64,000 nucleotides of DNA, from assembly GCA_964017045.1 (NCBI GenBank), contig OZ024808.1:27121995-27185994 (forward strand), in the 5' to 3' direction. Positions 35,945-47,875 of this stretch are shown here, one piece after another. Origin of the DNA: Omphiscola glabra (Eukaryota > Mollusca > Gastropoda > Lymnaeidae). Position 1 is the stretch's first letter; every line of letters starts with the position of its first letter. A program made the position numbers and the translations under genes. The notes below the pieces were generated by a model that saw only the letters and a list, made by a program, of their open reading frames with translations, made no database searches and had not been told where the DNA came from.

Positions 35945-36625
35945 TTACTCATTTTTTTTTAAAATGTCAACGTAATTATCAATAGCCTCTTCGAAAGATT
36001 CCAAAACTGTATCTTCAATGGGACTACTAGTGCCTGTGGTGAACAGTTTGGATTTTACTATAAACAGAAATATCGGAATGCAGCCCGGCATGTCCACGCA
36101 CATTACAGATGTACATTTTAATCTAGGCATGCTCGTGAGTACACCAACGCCTGCCTTGTTTTATTCAATCAATATTTGACTGCATATCATCAAACCATTC
36201 AAATTGAAAATTTTTATAATCATTATTTGAGTCCCATTGTCCAATCAGAGTTCTTTCCTCCTTTTAGTAAAAATTTACGTATCCTAATTCTTCTTACGTG
36301 TATAACTAACTATACACTTTCCAAAATATATATTATAAAAATTAAATTTGTTTTATGAAAAAAAAATATTTACAAATCTTTCCTGAGATTACACTCTGTT
36401 TAGACAAAGTCCAATGCTCGGCCCTTGCCTATTCGGCTTACATGAAATGTCTGACCTAAAATGGTCCCGTAGCTATATAATCTACTGTCATATATATTAT
36501 TAAAATGCTGTACCTTCTTGACAGGCCGATTCGTCAAAGACATCTCCGCATTCTTGTGTGGATACAAAAGTCTGAATCACTAAGCTGCTCATTAGTAACA
36601 ACAACGGCAAGAATTTAAGACCCAT
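35945..36625 (-). CDS. Gene Z: small secreted cysteine-containing protein, 2 exons, 105 aa
   Basis: Exon 1 is 36,625-36,514 (112 bp, starts MGLKFLPLLLLMSSLVIQTF, a clear signal peptide, then ECGDVFDESAC). The donor is G|GTACAG. Exon 2 is 36,150-35,945 and joins in phase 1 to give LKCTSVMCVDMPGC and an acidic C-terminus ending DILKKNE. The total of 318 bp is 105 codons plus stop. The acceptor (ACAAGGCAG|G) has a poor pyrimidine tract, the weakest part of the model. ATTAAA motifs follow the stop. The gene is convergent with X-A: the two stop codons are only 26 bp apart. No family recognised; it is not obviously related to X. Confidence 0.6.
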
Positions 36626-36944
36626 TTTAAAAACAAAAAGACAAAAATGCATTATATGAAAACCAAAGAAATTAGTGATGACTTTTTTTTTAAAGTTCCT
36701 TTTTCTTCATTAAGATATATCTGAAATAAATACCTCTAAAACTGTATTCTATGATATCGTGTATTGTATGTGTCATTTGCATTGGGTATTGTGTCTGTCA
36801 TTTGTGTCACATTTGCAAGACAAGAACATTTTAAATGTTCGCAAGTTAAATAAAAGTTAAATCAAAATATAAGATATATATGAATAGTCTGATGTCCCAG
36901 ATTTTTCCCAGATGTGTTTCAGACCGGGGTGCAGAGTCAATTGA

Positions 36945-37135
36945 TAGAAGTTTTGATGGGAGTCAAACTCTAACAATTTGTTTTAATGGGAGTGAAACTC
37001 TAACAATTAGTTTTGATGGGAGTGAAAACGCTAACAATTTGTTTTGATGGGAGTCAAACTCTAACAATTTGTTTTGATAGGAGTGAAAACGCTAACAATT
37101 TGTTTTGATGGGAGTCAAACTCTAACAATTTATTT
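36945..37135. repeat. 29-bp minisatellite, about 6 units
   Basis: Repeats of GGAGTCAAACTCTAACAATT followed by TGTTTTGAT, upstream of gene Z. Confidence 0.9.
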
Positions 37136-37399
37136 ATTAATTTACCTATTAAATGTCCCCTAAAAAGGACCGTTGCAAGTAAGGATACGAGTGAAGGGAA
37201 GTAGCGAAGTGAAGGGTAGCGGAAGAAGGACTAGTAAATGGCGCATTATTATTTTTATTATCAGGGTCGTTTTATATATCGCAGATAGGGCTAGACTCAC
37301 TGCATGTTGAGATCCACTGTTGCTCGCCGTTTGAGACCCACTGGCTCTCACTCTCTCTATCCCTACCCCACGTGAGATTGTACAATTACAAATAAGAAA

Positions 37400-38010
37400 T
37401 GTTAATTAGTTTTTGCCTGTGCTGCGTAAGCGGCAGCGTCCCCAAGGTGACTTGGGGGCGTCCACATGGGGTTTTGCCTCTTCGCGGCGTGGCAGACTAG
37501 TAGGGGGGACTTGTCCACCCGAAGCTAAAAAACCACGGCCAAACGCATGACTCCCAACGCAACGGGAGCTGCCACTAACATGATTACTAGTTGCTGTTAA
37601 TGGATATGAAACTTGGGTGGTCACTAAAACCCATGTTGATGATTTTAGCTATGCGGCCGTGAGAAAGCCGCTCCTAGGCAACCGTTTCGTCCCGCCACTA
37701 CCAACGTCCCGACCCAAAGACTCCCTGGGCGGTGGGGAGTGGTAACGCAACACCAACCCCGGAGTGGAAGCAAAGCCGTCCTGACCCACAGAGAGTTAAC
37801 TGCGGACGCTTTAAACGCAGCGTCGTCGGTCGACCGGGCCTCCCCTAGGTCAAGGGGAGGTTCCCGGCGCCCTCCCGCACGGGCTGGAGTCGGGTTAAGT
37901 CCTTCAGTTCTCTGGTTTGTGTGGCGGAGCGCCGGGGGGGGGGGCATTAAGAGCTCGCGCTCGACGGCCCACCGACTCCATCTCTTATGCGACATTTTCA
38001 ATTAGGTTTT
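37400..38010 (-). repeat. GC-rich interspersed repeat G2 (inverted)
   Basis: Shares with G1, in inverse orientation, CTAGGCAACCGTTTCGTCCC and GTCGGTCGACC. GC-rich against AT-rich flanks. A further shred, CAACCGTTTCGTCCCAGCTG, lies at about 38,325. The stretch 38,011-38,500 is moderately GC-rich and may be a decayed part of the same family. Confidence 0.75.
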
Positions 38011-38769
38011 GGTTAAAGGTATGATGTCATTCGAATATTTAGCTATGTCTTAACCCAAGGCCTGATCTCTGGCCGGTATGTACGTCCCATTTATGGCATG
38101 TCGACCAAGAGGCTTTGCAGCAGACCCCCAGAATGCTACCCTAAGCACAATATCACCATGTAGGGGAACTGCACGTGAGAGACATGGGTCTTGCAAAGAA
38201 TGTGCATTAGGAAGAGCACAGCAGAATGGTACAACCTTATACAGTACCAAATAACGCTAGAAACAGGTCCGGATATGATTCCATAATGGATACGAGGCAG
38301 CGCTTGCCGATGATTTTTTAATGTGCAACCGTTTCGTCCCAGCTGCGATGTGACTTAATCACAAATTAAAAACCATGTGTAGAAACCCTAATAGAGGGCG
38401 TGTGTCGCCACCCTGGGACGGGAAGGGGTGTTATGGGAACAGAGCCCATAGAAAGTTCGACTGCATGTGTTGTGAGAGCAGCACCACCAGCTAACCAGGT
38501 GTTCCTTCGTTGATGCCACCTCAATTGCGGTAGACTATGCATTGAATATAATTTGAGGGTTCCAATGAAGGTAAATGAGAGGGTACCATTGAATGTAAAT
38601 GTGGGCGTGGGGATATTTAATTTGGATATTCAATCGTAACCATAATACAATTAGCGTAAAACTGAGCTTCACATAAAAATTCATAATTACAGAAAATTAT
38701 ACATTTAAAAACAACTATTGGTGAAAAGCTTAACCTCACAAACCCAAGTACTATCTACCCCCCGGTTAG

Positions 38770-39600
38770 CCATGGGCAGCACCCAGCAGCATCTAGTGTT
38801 GTTTATCGATTAGAGCGGGATGGGAATGAGTCGGTAGTGTACAGTTTGAAGAGATGGGTTTGGAGGGAATTTTTTAAATGCTGGTATGGTTGTTATTTAT
38901 ATTGGGAATGTGCAATGTGGGAGAATTCCATTGTTTTTAGACACAGAAAGAGAAAGATCATTTTAGTGCGTGTTCTGGGAACGGAAAAAATATGCGAGTC
39001 TGCGGAGGAACGAGCCTTTCGAAGTAATGTATAGACAGAAAGAAGTTCAGTAAGATTGGAAGGGCAGAAACAAGAAACAAATAAGCGAAAGTGAACAGAC
39101 AGCTCGTAATCAATACGTGACTGTATAGGAAGCCAAGGAAGTGAGTGAAGTGGTGGTGTTACGTCGTCATGTTTCTTTGCTTTTAGTACTAACATAGAAG
39201 CTGAATTTTGAAATTTCTTCAGTTTTTTAATGATTTTTTTTTTGGTGATCTTTACTGAAGAGCTTTACAATAGTCAAGAGCACAGACTACTGTTTTTGTT
39301 GCGCTGAATGTGAGGTGATGGGGGATGGAGCTGATCTGACGGATAGCGGTATATGCAAAGTGACAGAGATGAGAAATTTGATCATTGAGAGGCATGTTGT
39401 CAGAAAGAAAGTAACCAAGATTCCTAGTAGAGGAAGTGAACTTGATTTCAGAGCTACCTACTTGAAACGAGTTGGGGAGAGCTGAGTTAAAGGAAGGTTC
39501 ATGATTTTAAATGAGGAGTGCATCCGTTTTGTCCTCGTTCAATTTCAACTTACTGAGAGTCATCCATGACTTGACATCACCAATGCACTGCACACCTGTA
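38770..39600 (-). pseudogene. CR1/L2-like RT C-terminal relic
   Basis: Read on the - strand: MTLSKLKLNEDKTDALLI (near 39,560), SIPSPITS region, LHSLPWLPIQSRIDYELSV (near 39,130), LTELLSVYTLLRKARSSAD, then THLFKLY near 38,850. It is the same family as 16,586-17,610, with stops and shifts. Confidence 0.82.
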
Positions 39601-39679
39601 AGGTGTGGAGAGCGGAATTGACAAGAGATTGATGGGTATGCTCGTATAAATGCATGTCCTAATGGTATTAACAAAGAGA

Positions 39680-40290
39680 GGACTAGCAAAGGGCGAACTA
39701 CCAAACTAAAGGAACAGCGAAGGGCGGTCTAGCAAACTTAAGGACCAGCGAAGGGCGGAATAGCAAACTTAAGGACTAGCGAAGGGCGGAATAAGAAACT
39801 TAAGGACCAGCGAAGTACGGACTATCAAACTTAAGGACAAGCGAAGGGACGAATAGCAAACTTTAGGACTAGTGAAGGGGACTAGCAAACTTAAAGACCA
39901 GGGAAGGTGGACTAGCAATTTTTAGGACTAGCTAGGGGTGGGTAGCAAGAAAACTTAAGGACTAGCAAAGGGAGGACTAGCAAACTTAAGGACTAGCAAA
40001 AGGCGGAACAGTAAACTTAAGGACTAGCTAAGAGAGGACTAGCAAACTTAAGGCCTAGCTAGGGGGGCTAGCAATCGTAAGGACTAGATAACTTAAATAC
40101 TAGCTTGGGGTTGCTAGCAAACTTCAGGACTAGCGAACGAGGGACTTGTAAACTTAAGGACTAGCTAAGAGCGGACTGGCAAACTTAAGGACTAGCTAAG
40201 AGCAGACTGGCAAACTTAAGGACTGGCTAAGAGCAGACTGGCAAACTTAAGGACTAAAGAAGGGCAGACTACCAAACTTAAGAAGTAGCG
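39680..40290. repeat. ~30-bp degenerate minisatellite, about 20 units
   Basis: Repeats of AACTTAAGGACTAGCGAAGG and variants (AACTTAAGGACTAGCTAAGA). It abuts the 5' end of the RT relic. Confidence 0.9.
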
Positions 40291-40629
40291 AAGACAATGA
40301 AAAGCGCAAGTATTAATATTAGTTTTTAAAAAATTAAATAATTAATTAAATATTATGTAGGGATAGAGAGAAGGTCAGTAGGGTTATATTGGGAAGTTGC
40401 TAGAGGTGAGCTGTTTGTAAGAATATGTATGTGGTATGGGTATGAAGGGGTTAGCTATTTGTTGGTAGATTTATAGTACGTAAATAGTGAGCTTTAAGTT
40501 ATTTTTATAATTGAGTTTATTTTAGGAAGTGGGTAAGTTCGTGCTAGTTTCTCTAATAGATATATCGAACGACAGTTGGCACTAGTTGATCTGCTAATCT
40601 ATTAGAGGACAGTACGTGCTAGCTGTTAC

Positions 40630-41065
40630 ATATCAAGTCATGGACGGCATCCAGCAGCATCGTTTATCTGTCAAAGGGAGTAATCAGTAAGGATATTAGA
40701 GTTCAAATAGATGTGTTTTAAGTGCAGTTTTGAATTACAGTGATTGTTGTCATATTGCGGATGTATAGTGGAAGAGAATTCCGATTTGTTTTTTGTTTTT
40801 TATTGGGGGGGGGGGGGGGGCACAGAAATGGAACGATCGTTCAACCCTATGTTTTTGTGAGAATCTTCGGGACAGAAAGAATACGCCCGTCTGCGAAAGA
40901 GCGAAGCTGTCGAAGTGGTGAATAGACAAAGAGAAGTTCGGTTAGATAGGAAGGGCAAAAATTCTAGAAAAAGTTGTGGTAGAGAACAGAAAGTTTATAG
41001 TCAATCCATGCGTGTACAGGGAGCCAATGAAGTGAATGAAGTAATGGTGTGAATTGATCACTATG
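40630..41065 (-). pseudogene. Second CR1/L2-like RT C-terminal relic
   Basis: The - strand carries the same landmarks as 17,040-17,390 (SLHSLAPCTR region, SVYSPLRQLRSFADGRILSV). It is broken by an 18-base G run at 40,804-40,821. Confidence 0.75.
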
Positions 41066-41189
41066 TATATTATTAATGTTGTTTTATTTATGTAACTTGA
41101 CTTGATGCAATTAGTGTCAAACCGGTATGATACTTTTAGATCATAATGAATGTCTACATTGATAGGAAAATTTGGGGGATGTGTTTAGA

Positions 41190-41515
41190 CAACGCATTTC
41201 AATCCATTCATCCAGAAGAGCATCGACAGGTTGGAGACGGTGCAGCGCTTAGCAGTACGCTTTATCCTGAACCGTTACAGGAAAACCTCTGGTGTTGGAA
41301 GCATGCTGGAAAAACTGGGCTGGTCACCATTATCTAGGCTCTCGATAATGCACAATATACGAGATCGGCTGCTCCACTGCTCCAGCATTGAACAGAAACT
41401 CACCCCTCTCTCGTATAGACAGCAACGAGGCCATGATACGCAGTTCCGGCTCATAACAGCAAGAGCACAGTACAAGAACTGCTCATTTCTGCCAAAGAAC
41501 ACTTGGGGGATGTGT
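41190..41515 (+). pseudogene. Jockey-like RT C-terminal relic
   Basis: Reads IDRLETVQRLAVRFILNRYR, MLEKLGWSPLSRLS, and QQRGHDTQFRLITAR to CSFLPKN: the same family as 9,944-10,085 and 43,555-43,860 and the best preserved copy here. Confidence 0.8.
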
Positions 41516-41922
41516 TTAGATTATGTTGAATGTCTAAAGTAACAGGAAAACGAGGTGGATATGTTTTGAAATATTTAATGTCTAACTTGACAGGAAAACT
41601 CAGTAGATATTTTTAGATAATGTTGAATGTGTAAATTGACAGGAAAACTATTTGGATATGTTTAGATAGTGTTGAATGTCTGCACTGAAAGGTAAACTTG
41701 AATATATCTAGAGCATGCAGAACAATAAGACCCTTATTTCCGATTGTTTTCTTTACACGGCCTTGGGGCACCAACTCAAAAGTTTTCTTTCATAAATTGT
41801 ATACTCGATTTTAAACAAACCAAACATCTTACTTGTCAAATTAAAAATAAAATGAAAATTTAAGTAAAACCTTAATTCATTGTTTTGGTTCTGTCTCTAG
41901 GAGTAAAATGAAGGTTTGGACT

Positions 41923-42114
41923 AATGTTCCCTTTAAGGTGCGCGGCTGCGCTACCGCGCAGCTACCACACAGATGCCGCGCAGCATTTTGAGCATCCGCG
42001 CAGCAAATTTTTATAAAAATACACTCGAACAGATACGCTGCACTCTGCAAAGTAAAACTTTGCACACAACTTTATGATTTTGCACACGAACCAACAAGCC
42101 TTAGAGGAAACATT
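41923..42114. mobile_element. hAT-like MITE (about 190 bp)
   Basis: Imperfect terminal inverted repeats: AATGTTCCCTTTAAGG at the left and the inverse of AATGTTTCCTCTAAGG at the right. Flanks GGTTTGGACTA and GGTTAGGACTA contain an 8-bp duplication with one mismatch (TTGGACTA/TAGGACTA), the length used by hAT transposases. GC-rich interior; no ORF of note. Confidence 0.6.
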
Positions 42115-42352
42115 GGTTAGGACTATACCAGCTTATTTAAGGTTACTTATATTTTTTTAACGTTATGAGACGGTAACAATATTTTTTTGCCAATACAAGG
42201 CTCTATACTTGTTTTTGCTTTTTGTTATTATTTTTTAACAGGAATCTAATACGGTTAAAGTTTTTTCTTTTTTTTATAATTGGTGCACATCTGTAACATA
42301 GAATAGGAATCAATTACCTGTATATTAATTATTGTTTTTTCTTCTCTTAAAG

Positions 42353-42455
42353 TTCGCACCGAATGCGTACTGAAAACTGTTGTGGACGCATGTTGCACTC
42401 TGCATTTACACCAATTCAGACGGAACGGAGACGTGACAGCAGCACTTTACTGTCC
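42353..42455 (+). CDS. Orphan exon W, related to X exon 4
   Basis: Between the acceptor TTTCTTCTCTTAAAG and the donor CC|GTAAGA lie 103 bp, open in the frame with entry phase 1 and exit phase 2, exactly as in X-A exon 4. The translation runs TECVLKTVVDACCTLHLHQF and ends ALYCP, matching X exon 4 at the DAC..L...F and YCP positions but about 20 codons shorter. Its partner exons were not found, so it may be part of a third X-type gene or a leftover. Confidence 0.5.
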
Positions 42456-42974
42456 GTAAGATAAATTCCTCATTATTTTAAAAAATTGCTTAAAAAAAAA
42501 CAAAACATAAACGAAAATCCCTCTATAAGAAAACTGGCGGCGTAGGCGACGCCGCCAAGGAATATAAAAATTAATTAATTAAGGGGCGATAATTACGTTT
42601 TTTAATAATTTCCCTTGTTGTTATATCGATTGATTTTTATATCGAAAGGTCCCTTTGTAATAATTGTACCATCGTGTTGTTGTGCGATGGTTTTTATAAC
42701 AATTTTTAATTAACAATGGTTCTCAAAAAAGGCAACGAAAATTGACAACCATTATAAACAACAAAGACGTGGCGTATAGTTTATTTAATATTTTATTATT
42801 CACGCAAAAATAAAATACTGTTCATTATTATTATAATTCAAATAATTATCTGTATTACAAAGGTTATGTACATATTTAAATGATTATAATTCAAATTATT
42901 ATAGGATGAACATTTATTCACATTGGTAATCTTCATTTTGAAAGAACTCGTAGTGGAAAATAATTATCAGTGAG

Positions 42975-43160
42975 TCTTTTGGTCGGGACGGTAGACTGGG
43001 ACGAAACGGTTACCTCGGAGCAGCTTTCTCACAGCTGTTCCAGCCTACTTGTCCGCCACGCCACGATGAGGCAAACCCCATATGGGCCCCCCAAGTTTCA
43101 TCAGAGCCGCTCCGGCTTGCACAGGACGGAGTGCAGCAACTTCACTGTTCGTGTCTATTG
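42975..43160 (+). repeat. GC-rich repeat fragment G3
   Basis: Begins with GGGACGAAACGGTTACCTCG and contains GTCCGCCACGCC and GCAAACCCCATATGG, all shared with the inverse of G2. Confidence 0.72.
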
Positions 43161-43554
43161 AAGACAACTTTACACGCGTTTGGTACTTATTGTCATTTTT
43201 ATATTGCGCACTATTGACCTCATTGCGACATCAGCTTCTTAGATGTATTGTGACTTGAAAAGTGGCTCTGTTAAGCTGGTCATCGTGAACATAGCTTCAT
43301 TACTGTCAATTCCAGCACGTTTTAAAGTTATGTCTTCTTTCTTCATCTACTATATTTGCGGGCCTACGATCATAATGGCTCCTATATTTCAGACGGGTTC
43401 GCGATGTAACTGTGCATGGTTATGAAGGGGATACTACACTGTTTGCAAGGGCTGCTCAGGAGGCAAAAGAGGCAAAAATTTCGAGGGTAGCCGCCGCAAC
43501 TGTTTCTTTAGGAAGCTGGTTCTAGTCCCTTATTCCCTTATTGTCTTTGGCAGG

Positions 43555-43860
43555 AATGAGGAGCTCATGTACTGAGTTCTTGTTTTTATGAACCGGAACT
43601 GCCTATTATGACCTCGTCGCTGTATATGGGGGAGAGGGATGAGTTTCTGTTTAATGCTGGAGCAGTGGACCAGCCCATTTTTTAATCGTGTACATCAGGG
43701 AGAGTCTGGATAGTCGTCGTCGTTCCTCCAATGGTGACCAACTCAGTTTTTCCATCATGCTGCCAAAAATTCAGGTGTTTCTGTAGTGGTTAATGACAAA
43801 GCGTGCTGCCTGTCGCTGGACCACCTCCAACTTGTCTGTTTGCTATGAAAATACATTTAT
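43555..43860 (-). pseudogene. Jockey-like RT C-terminal relic at the start of unit B
   Basis: The - strand reads VGSMMEKLSWSPLEER then LSLMYTIKK, LVHCSSIKQKLIPLPH and RQFRFIKTR. The first part equals 9,944-10,085; the second part is missing in unit A, where the minisatellite begins instead. Confidence 0.75.
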
Positions 43861-45029
43861 TTTACTCGGTCCATACAGTGTTGCAAATTGTTTCCCTACA
43901 AAGATGGACATTCAAACAGTTATATTACAAGAGTTTACCGCTGTTAACAAAGATGTGTCTTTATACACCCAGAATGGGCATAAATTTCGTTCATTCAATC
44001 TTGAATGTGATTTCAAAAGGGATTTTCACAATTTTCTATGTTTTAGCTAGTTTAACCACGTCTGTTCTACTCTCATAAGATCGAGTCAAACTGATATTGA
44101 TTTAAGCCAAGAGAACTAGGCGCCCCGACCCTAATCAATAAAAACAATGTCTTTTCGTGCTTTCTCAATTTTATGGGATCGTAAAAAAATCATTATTTTT
44201 GCGTTACTGCGTACATTATATTTCTATTTGTTGTTGAGTTTTAGAATGTGCGTGAACGATTGAGAAATAATTTGTGTCTCAGCTGTTGCCAGAAAGTACA
44301 CAAAAGGTTCACAAAGACAAATTTAAATTTGGGGATTGATTGCGGCTTTTTTTCAAACTATTGATTTCAGTGTTCTGTTTGTATCACCATTACACTTACA
44401 TTCATGTATCACAAAAGACAACTTCAAATTCACAATGTCCAAAGAATATCATTACAAAAAAGTATGATTTTGTAAAGAGATTTTTTTAAATCAATTTTTA
44501 AAACAAAAAGAAAGAAAAGGAGTTATTATAATTGAAAGGCTGTGTACAAAGTGAAGCTCAGCGGTTCTAAAATTCATTTAGCAAATTATTTTTTTACCGT
44601 TATATTGTCAGACTATTCGATGAGGACCCAATATACACCATCTCCTTAGTGCAGGGGCGAATTTTGTTTGTATGTGCGCAAATGAATGAATGGCCACGAA
44701 ATTTCTTTTACCCGGGATATTTTATATCATCTTCTCTATTCTATAGAAGATATTCTGTTAACTACTTATTGCATGGGGTTTTTGTACCATGAACGTCATT
44801 AAGTGGATATTTTGAAATTTGACTGACCTCTTCACTGATTGTTAAGCCTTTGTGTAGTATGATGCCAAGGTAAAAGTAAATGTTTAAACACTTTGCTCTT
44901 TTGCCATAGACGTGTCTTCCCTGATCTTAATTTGCCATTCTATCATCTGAGTTTGCCCAATGTTTCCTCATTTCAATACCAATATCTCACTCTCAGTCAG
45001 CCTGAGGCTGAAAAGTGTTGGTACCAGGA

Positions 45030-45880
45030 CTCAGCCTTGTTGAACAACGTTAGTCACAAATGTCACATCTTGTAGAACTCTGTCAACTATACCTCACTAT
45101 ACCTCACCGCCCTGAAACTGCTTTAGTCACAGACGTCACACCTTGTAGCACTCTGTCAACTATACCTCACCTTCCCATGTCTGCATTAGTCACAGACGTC
45201 ACACCGTTAGTCACACATTGTAGAACTCTGTCAACTATACGTCATCGCCCCGAGTCTGCGTTAGTCACAGACATCACAACGTTAGTCACAGATGTCACAC
45301 CTTGTAGAACTCTGTCAACTATACCTCAACGCCCAGAGTCTGCATTAGTCACAGACGTCACACATTGTAGAGCTCGGTCAATTATACCTCACCTCCCCTA
45401 GTCTGCATTAGTCACAGACGTCACAGAGTTAGTCACAGACGTAACACCTTGTAGAACTCTGCAAACTATACCTCACCTCCCCTAATCTGCATTAGTCACA
45501 GACGTCACACCTTGTAGAACTCGGTCAACTTTACCTCACCTCCCCATGTCTGCATTAGTCACAGACGTCACACCGTTAGTCACAGACGTCACACCTTGTA
45601 GAACTCGGACAACTATACCTCCTCCCCCTAAGTCTGCGTTAGTCACAGACATCCCACAGTTAGTCACAGAAGTCAAAAATTGTTGAACTCGGTCAACTAT
45701 ATCTCACAGCTCCTAGTCTTCTTTAGTCACAGACGTCACACAGTTAGTCACAGACGTCAAAAATTGTTGAACTCGGTCAACTATATCTCACAGCTCCTAG
45801 TCTTCTTTAGTCACAGACGTCACACCGTTAGTCGCAGACGTCACACCGTTAGTCGCAGACGTCACACTTTGTAGAACTCT
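45030..45880. repeat. 21-bp minisatellite with interleaved 28-bp motif
   Basis: GTTAGTCACAGACGTCACACC units alternate with TTGTAGAACTCTGTCAACTA plus TACCTCAC. About three times as long as the array in unit A (11,550-11,830). Confidence 0.92.
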
Positions 45881-46416
45881 GTCAACTATACCTCACAGCC
45901 CCTAGTCTGCGTTAAAATACGCAGAAGTAGACGCTACGGGAAATTGTTTGAACTTCTCCCCATTTTTCCAAACCCTGTCCAGCATTCCATCAAGACATTG
46001 CTGCACCGTGTGAATGAAGCTTTGTTTTAGGCGTCCACATTTTGCTATCATCTTCCACATACTTTCTTTGCTCACAGTGGTGATCACTTTGTGAGTGGTG
46101 GTGACATTGTAAACATCTGGTTCCAGGTAATATTCTCGTAACTGTGTGGACACAAAATCTTATCAGTAGCACAACGTTGTTTGAACCTATTAAAAACTGA
46201 ATTATACATAATATTATTCAGCCATTCATATGGCTGGCTGATTTAATCAACACATTGCATTATCCATCTATAAATATGGTTGACTGATTTAAACACCACA
46301 TTTCATTCCAATTCTGAGGATTTCAAATCTTATCAGTGACATCGATTACGCTTAAATAATTTTCTCCCCTGCCACATTTATTTCCCTTAATTTGAGAATC
46401 TCTTGATTATTAAGTG

Positions 46417-46424
46417 TATATAAG
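46417..46424 (+). promoter_or_regulatory. TATA box of signal-exon gene Y-B
   Basis: TATATAAG, 83 bp before the TSS-proximal ATG region as in Y-A, in almost identical surroundings. Confidence 0.68.
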
Positions 46425-46506
46425 ACCCAGTATTTTCATGCTGTCATACAAACAGGAGAGGAGTGCCAAAGCAGAAGCAGTGAATCATCATCTACATCAG
46501 AAGACA

Positions 46507-46552
46507 ATGTTGAAAGTCGTGATTCTCCTGATATGCTGTGCCATGTCATACG
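46507..46552 (+). CDS. Signal-peptide exon Y-B
   Basis: 46 bp, MLKVVILLICCAMSY plus one base. Differs from Y-A at few positions. The donor is G|GCGAGT instead of G|GTGAGT: GC donors work in a small share of introns, so this may be weakened but not dead. No downstream partner of its own was found before X-B exon 1 at 55,454. Confidence 0.58.
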
Positions 46553-46754
46553 GCGAGTCTGTTTATTCACATATTACGTTGTGATGCTTCACATTTCGTC
46601 TTGATATGTTCAAATATATGACTTGAAAGTTAAGACAATATGCAACGACATCAATTGTCTTTCTTTATTTTTAAAAAAATATTAATTTACCCACAAAATG
46701 GAATTTTTATATTTTAATTATAAATATAATTGATTGATTTTTTTGGGGAAATAA

Positions 46755-46960
46755 TCAAGTTAAGATTAGACTGACTTTCTGAACTTACACATAATCAAGT
46801 TAAGATTAGACTGACTTTCTGAACTTACACATAATCAAGTTAAGAGTACAATGAGTTTCTGAACTTACACATAATCAAGTTAAGATTATACTGACTTTCT
46901 GAACTTATACATAATCAAGTTAAGAGTAGACTGAGTTTCTGGACTTACACACCGCACTAA
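46755..46960. repeat. 40-bp minisatellite, 5 units
   Basis: Unit CATAATCAAGTTAAGATTAG followed by ACTGACTTTCTGAACTTACA. Confidence 0.92.
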
Positions 46961-47070
46961 CATCATAAATTATGTTTATTTTTTATTTAAAACAAAACAA
47001 CACATGAAACAAAAGTTGAACACAAACAATTACATAAAGATATGTTTTGATTGGCTTGTGTCACCTGATA

Positions 47071-47345
47071 TCAACTTGATAATGGTTCGGGTGGTGAATG
47101 TAATTCTGGCGATTTCACTTTTCCACCATCGCTATAAATTCCTGATGTTGCATTCCTACATTTGAAGACACTGCAATACACTCGTAACTTATCTATTTTT
47201 CCAATAACCAAACTTGGATAAGGATTGTAATCATAATTAGAATCATAATGGAATGCGCCAATATTTAATTCAGTAGGCAGTTGTTCAAGGACATTTCTGA
47301 ACAATCGAAATTCTTTGTGTTGATAGCACTGTTTGACATTATATC
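47071..47345 (-). CDS. Candidate 3'-terminal exon of an unknown gene (V)
   Basis: An open frame on the - strand reading QCYQHKEFRL, FHYDSNYDYNPYPSLVIG, LRVYCSVFKCRNATSGIY and ending PPEPLSS-stop at 47,071. Two AATAAA signals (inverse at 46,975-46,980 and 46,982-46,987) follow about 85-95 bp after the stop. The composition looks protein-like and non-repetitive. There is no in-frame ATG near its start and the upstream side runs into a Helitron fragment, so the 5' end is unknown. Could be an exon of a host gene or of an unrecognised transposon. Confidence 0.4.
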
Positions 47346-47349
47346 TATA

Positions 47350-47875
47350 TAAGCTCCAATAATTTAAAAAATGAATTTATTCCCCCCGGCCCTAAACGGA
47401 ACACTGTAAAATGGTTGTACTAGTTTAGAAACCTTCTTATTATGTCAAACACAAACTAAAATGTCCTTCGTGGTATTTGATTAAATTCTATCCAACCATG
47501 TAATTGTTCTATTTGAAATTAAATAATATAAGTCATATAAGGGAAAAAAACGAATTTAGGGACCTAGGCCCAAAAACGGAATATTGTAAAATAATTCAAA
47601 AATCTTTGCGGGCATGCGCGGAACAACTCACCAAAGTTTTATCGCAATCGGTTAAATGATGTAGGAACGCATTCGGAAATTATATTTATAAATCTCATAT
47701 AATAGAAAACGAATTTAGGGCACCAGGCTCAAAACGGAATATTTTAAAATGGTTTTAATAAGTCAGAAACCTTTGCGGGCGTTCGCACAACTCTCAAAAG
47801 ATTTATAACAATTGTATAAATGGTATAGGGACGCATTCGGGACATACATACATAGAAACCTTCATTTATATATAT
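47350..47875 (-). mobile_element. Helitron fragment H5
   Basis: Inverse of the H1 5' region: the right end TACATACATAGAAACC...CATTTATATATAT corresponds to the H1 start, and GGCACCAGGCTCAAAACGG to its tandem units. The 3' end is missing. Confidence 0.72.

Larger units (their letters stand above)
43709..46675 (+). repeat. Segmental duplication, first block, copy B
   Basis: Counterpart of 9,944-18,020. It keeps the ancestral uninterrupted sequence where unit A has the Helitron H1 and the CR1/L2-like insertion. About 220 bp near 43,860-44,080 are not present in unit A. Confidence 0.85.

Noticed and set aside
37645..38005. 118- and 88-codon frames on opposite strands
   Set aside because: Same GC-rich repeat family; frames not conserved with 19,195-19,895.
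42540..42560. GGCGGCGTAGGCGACGCCGCC as a terminator or RNA hairpin
   Set aside because: A good 8-9-bp palindrome, but isolated, with no transcript context; nothing supports a function.
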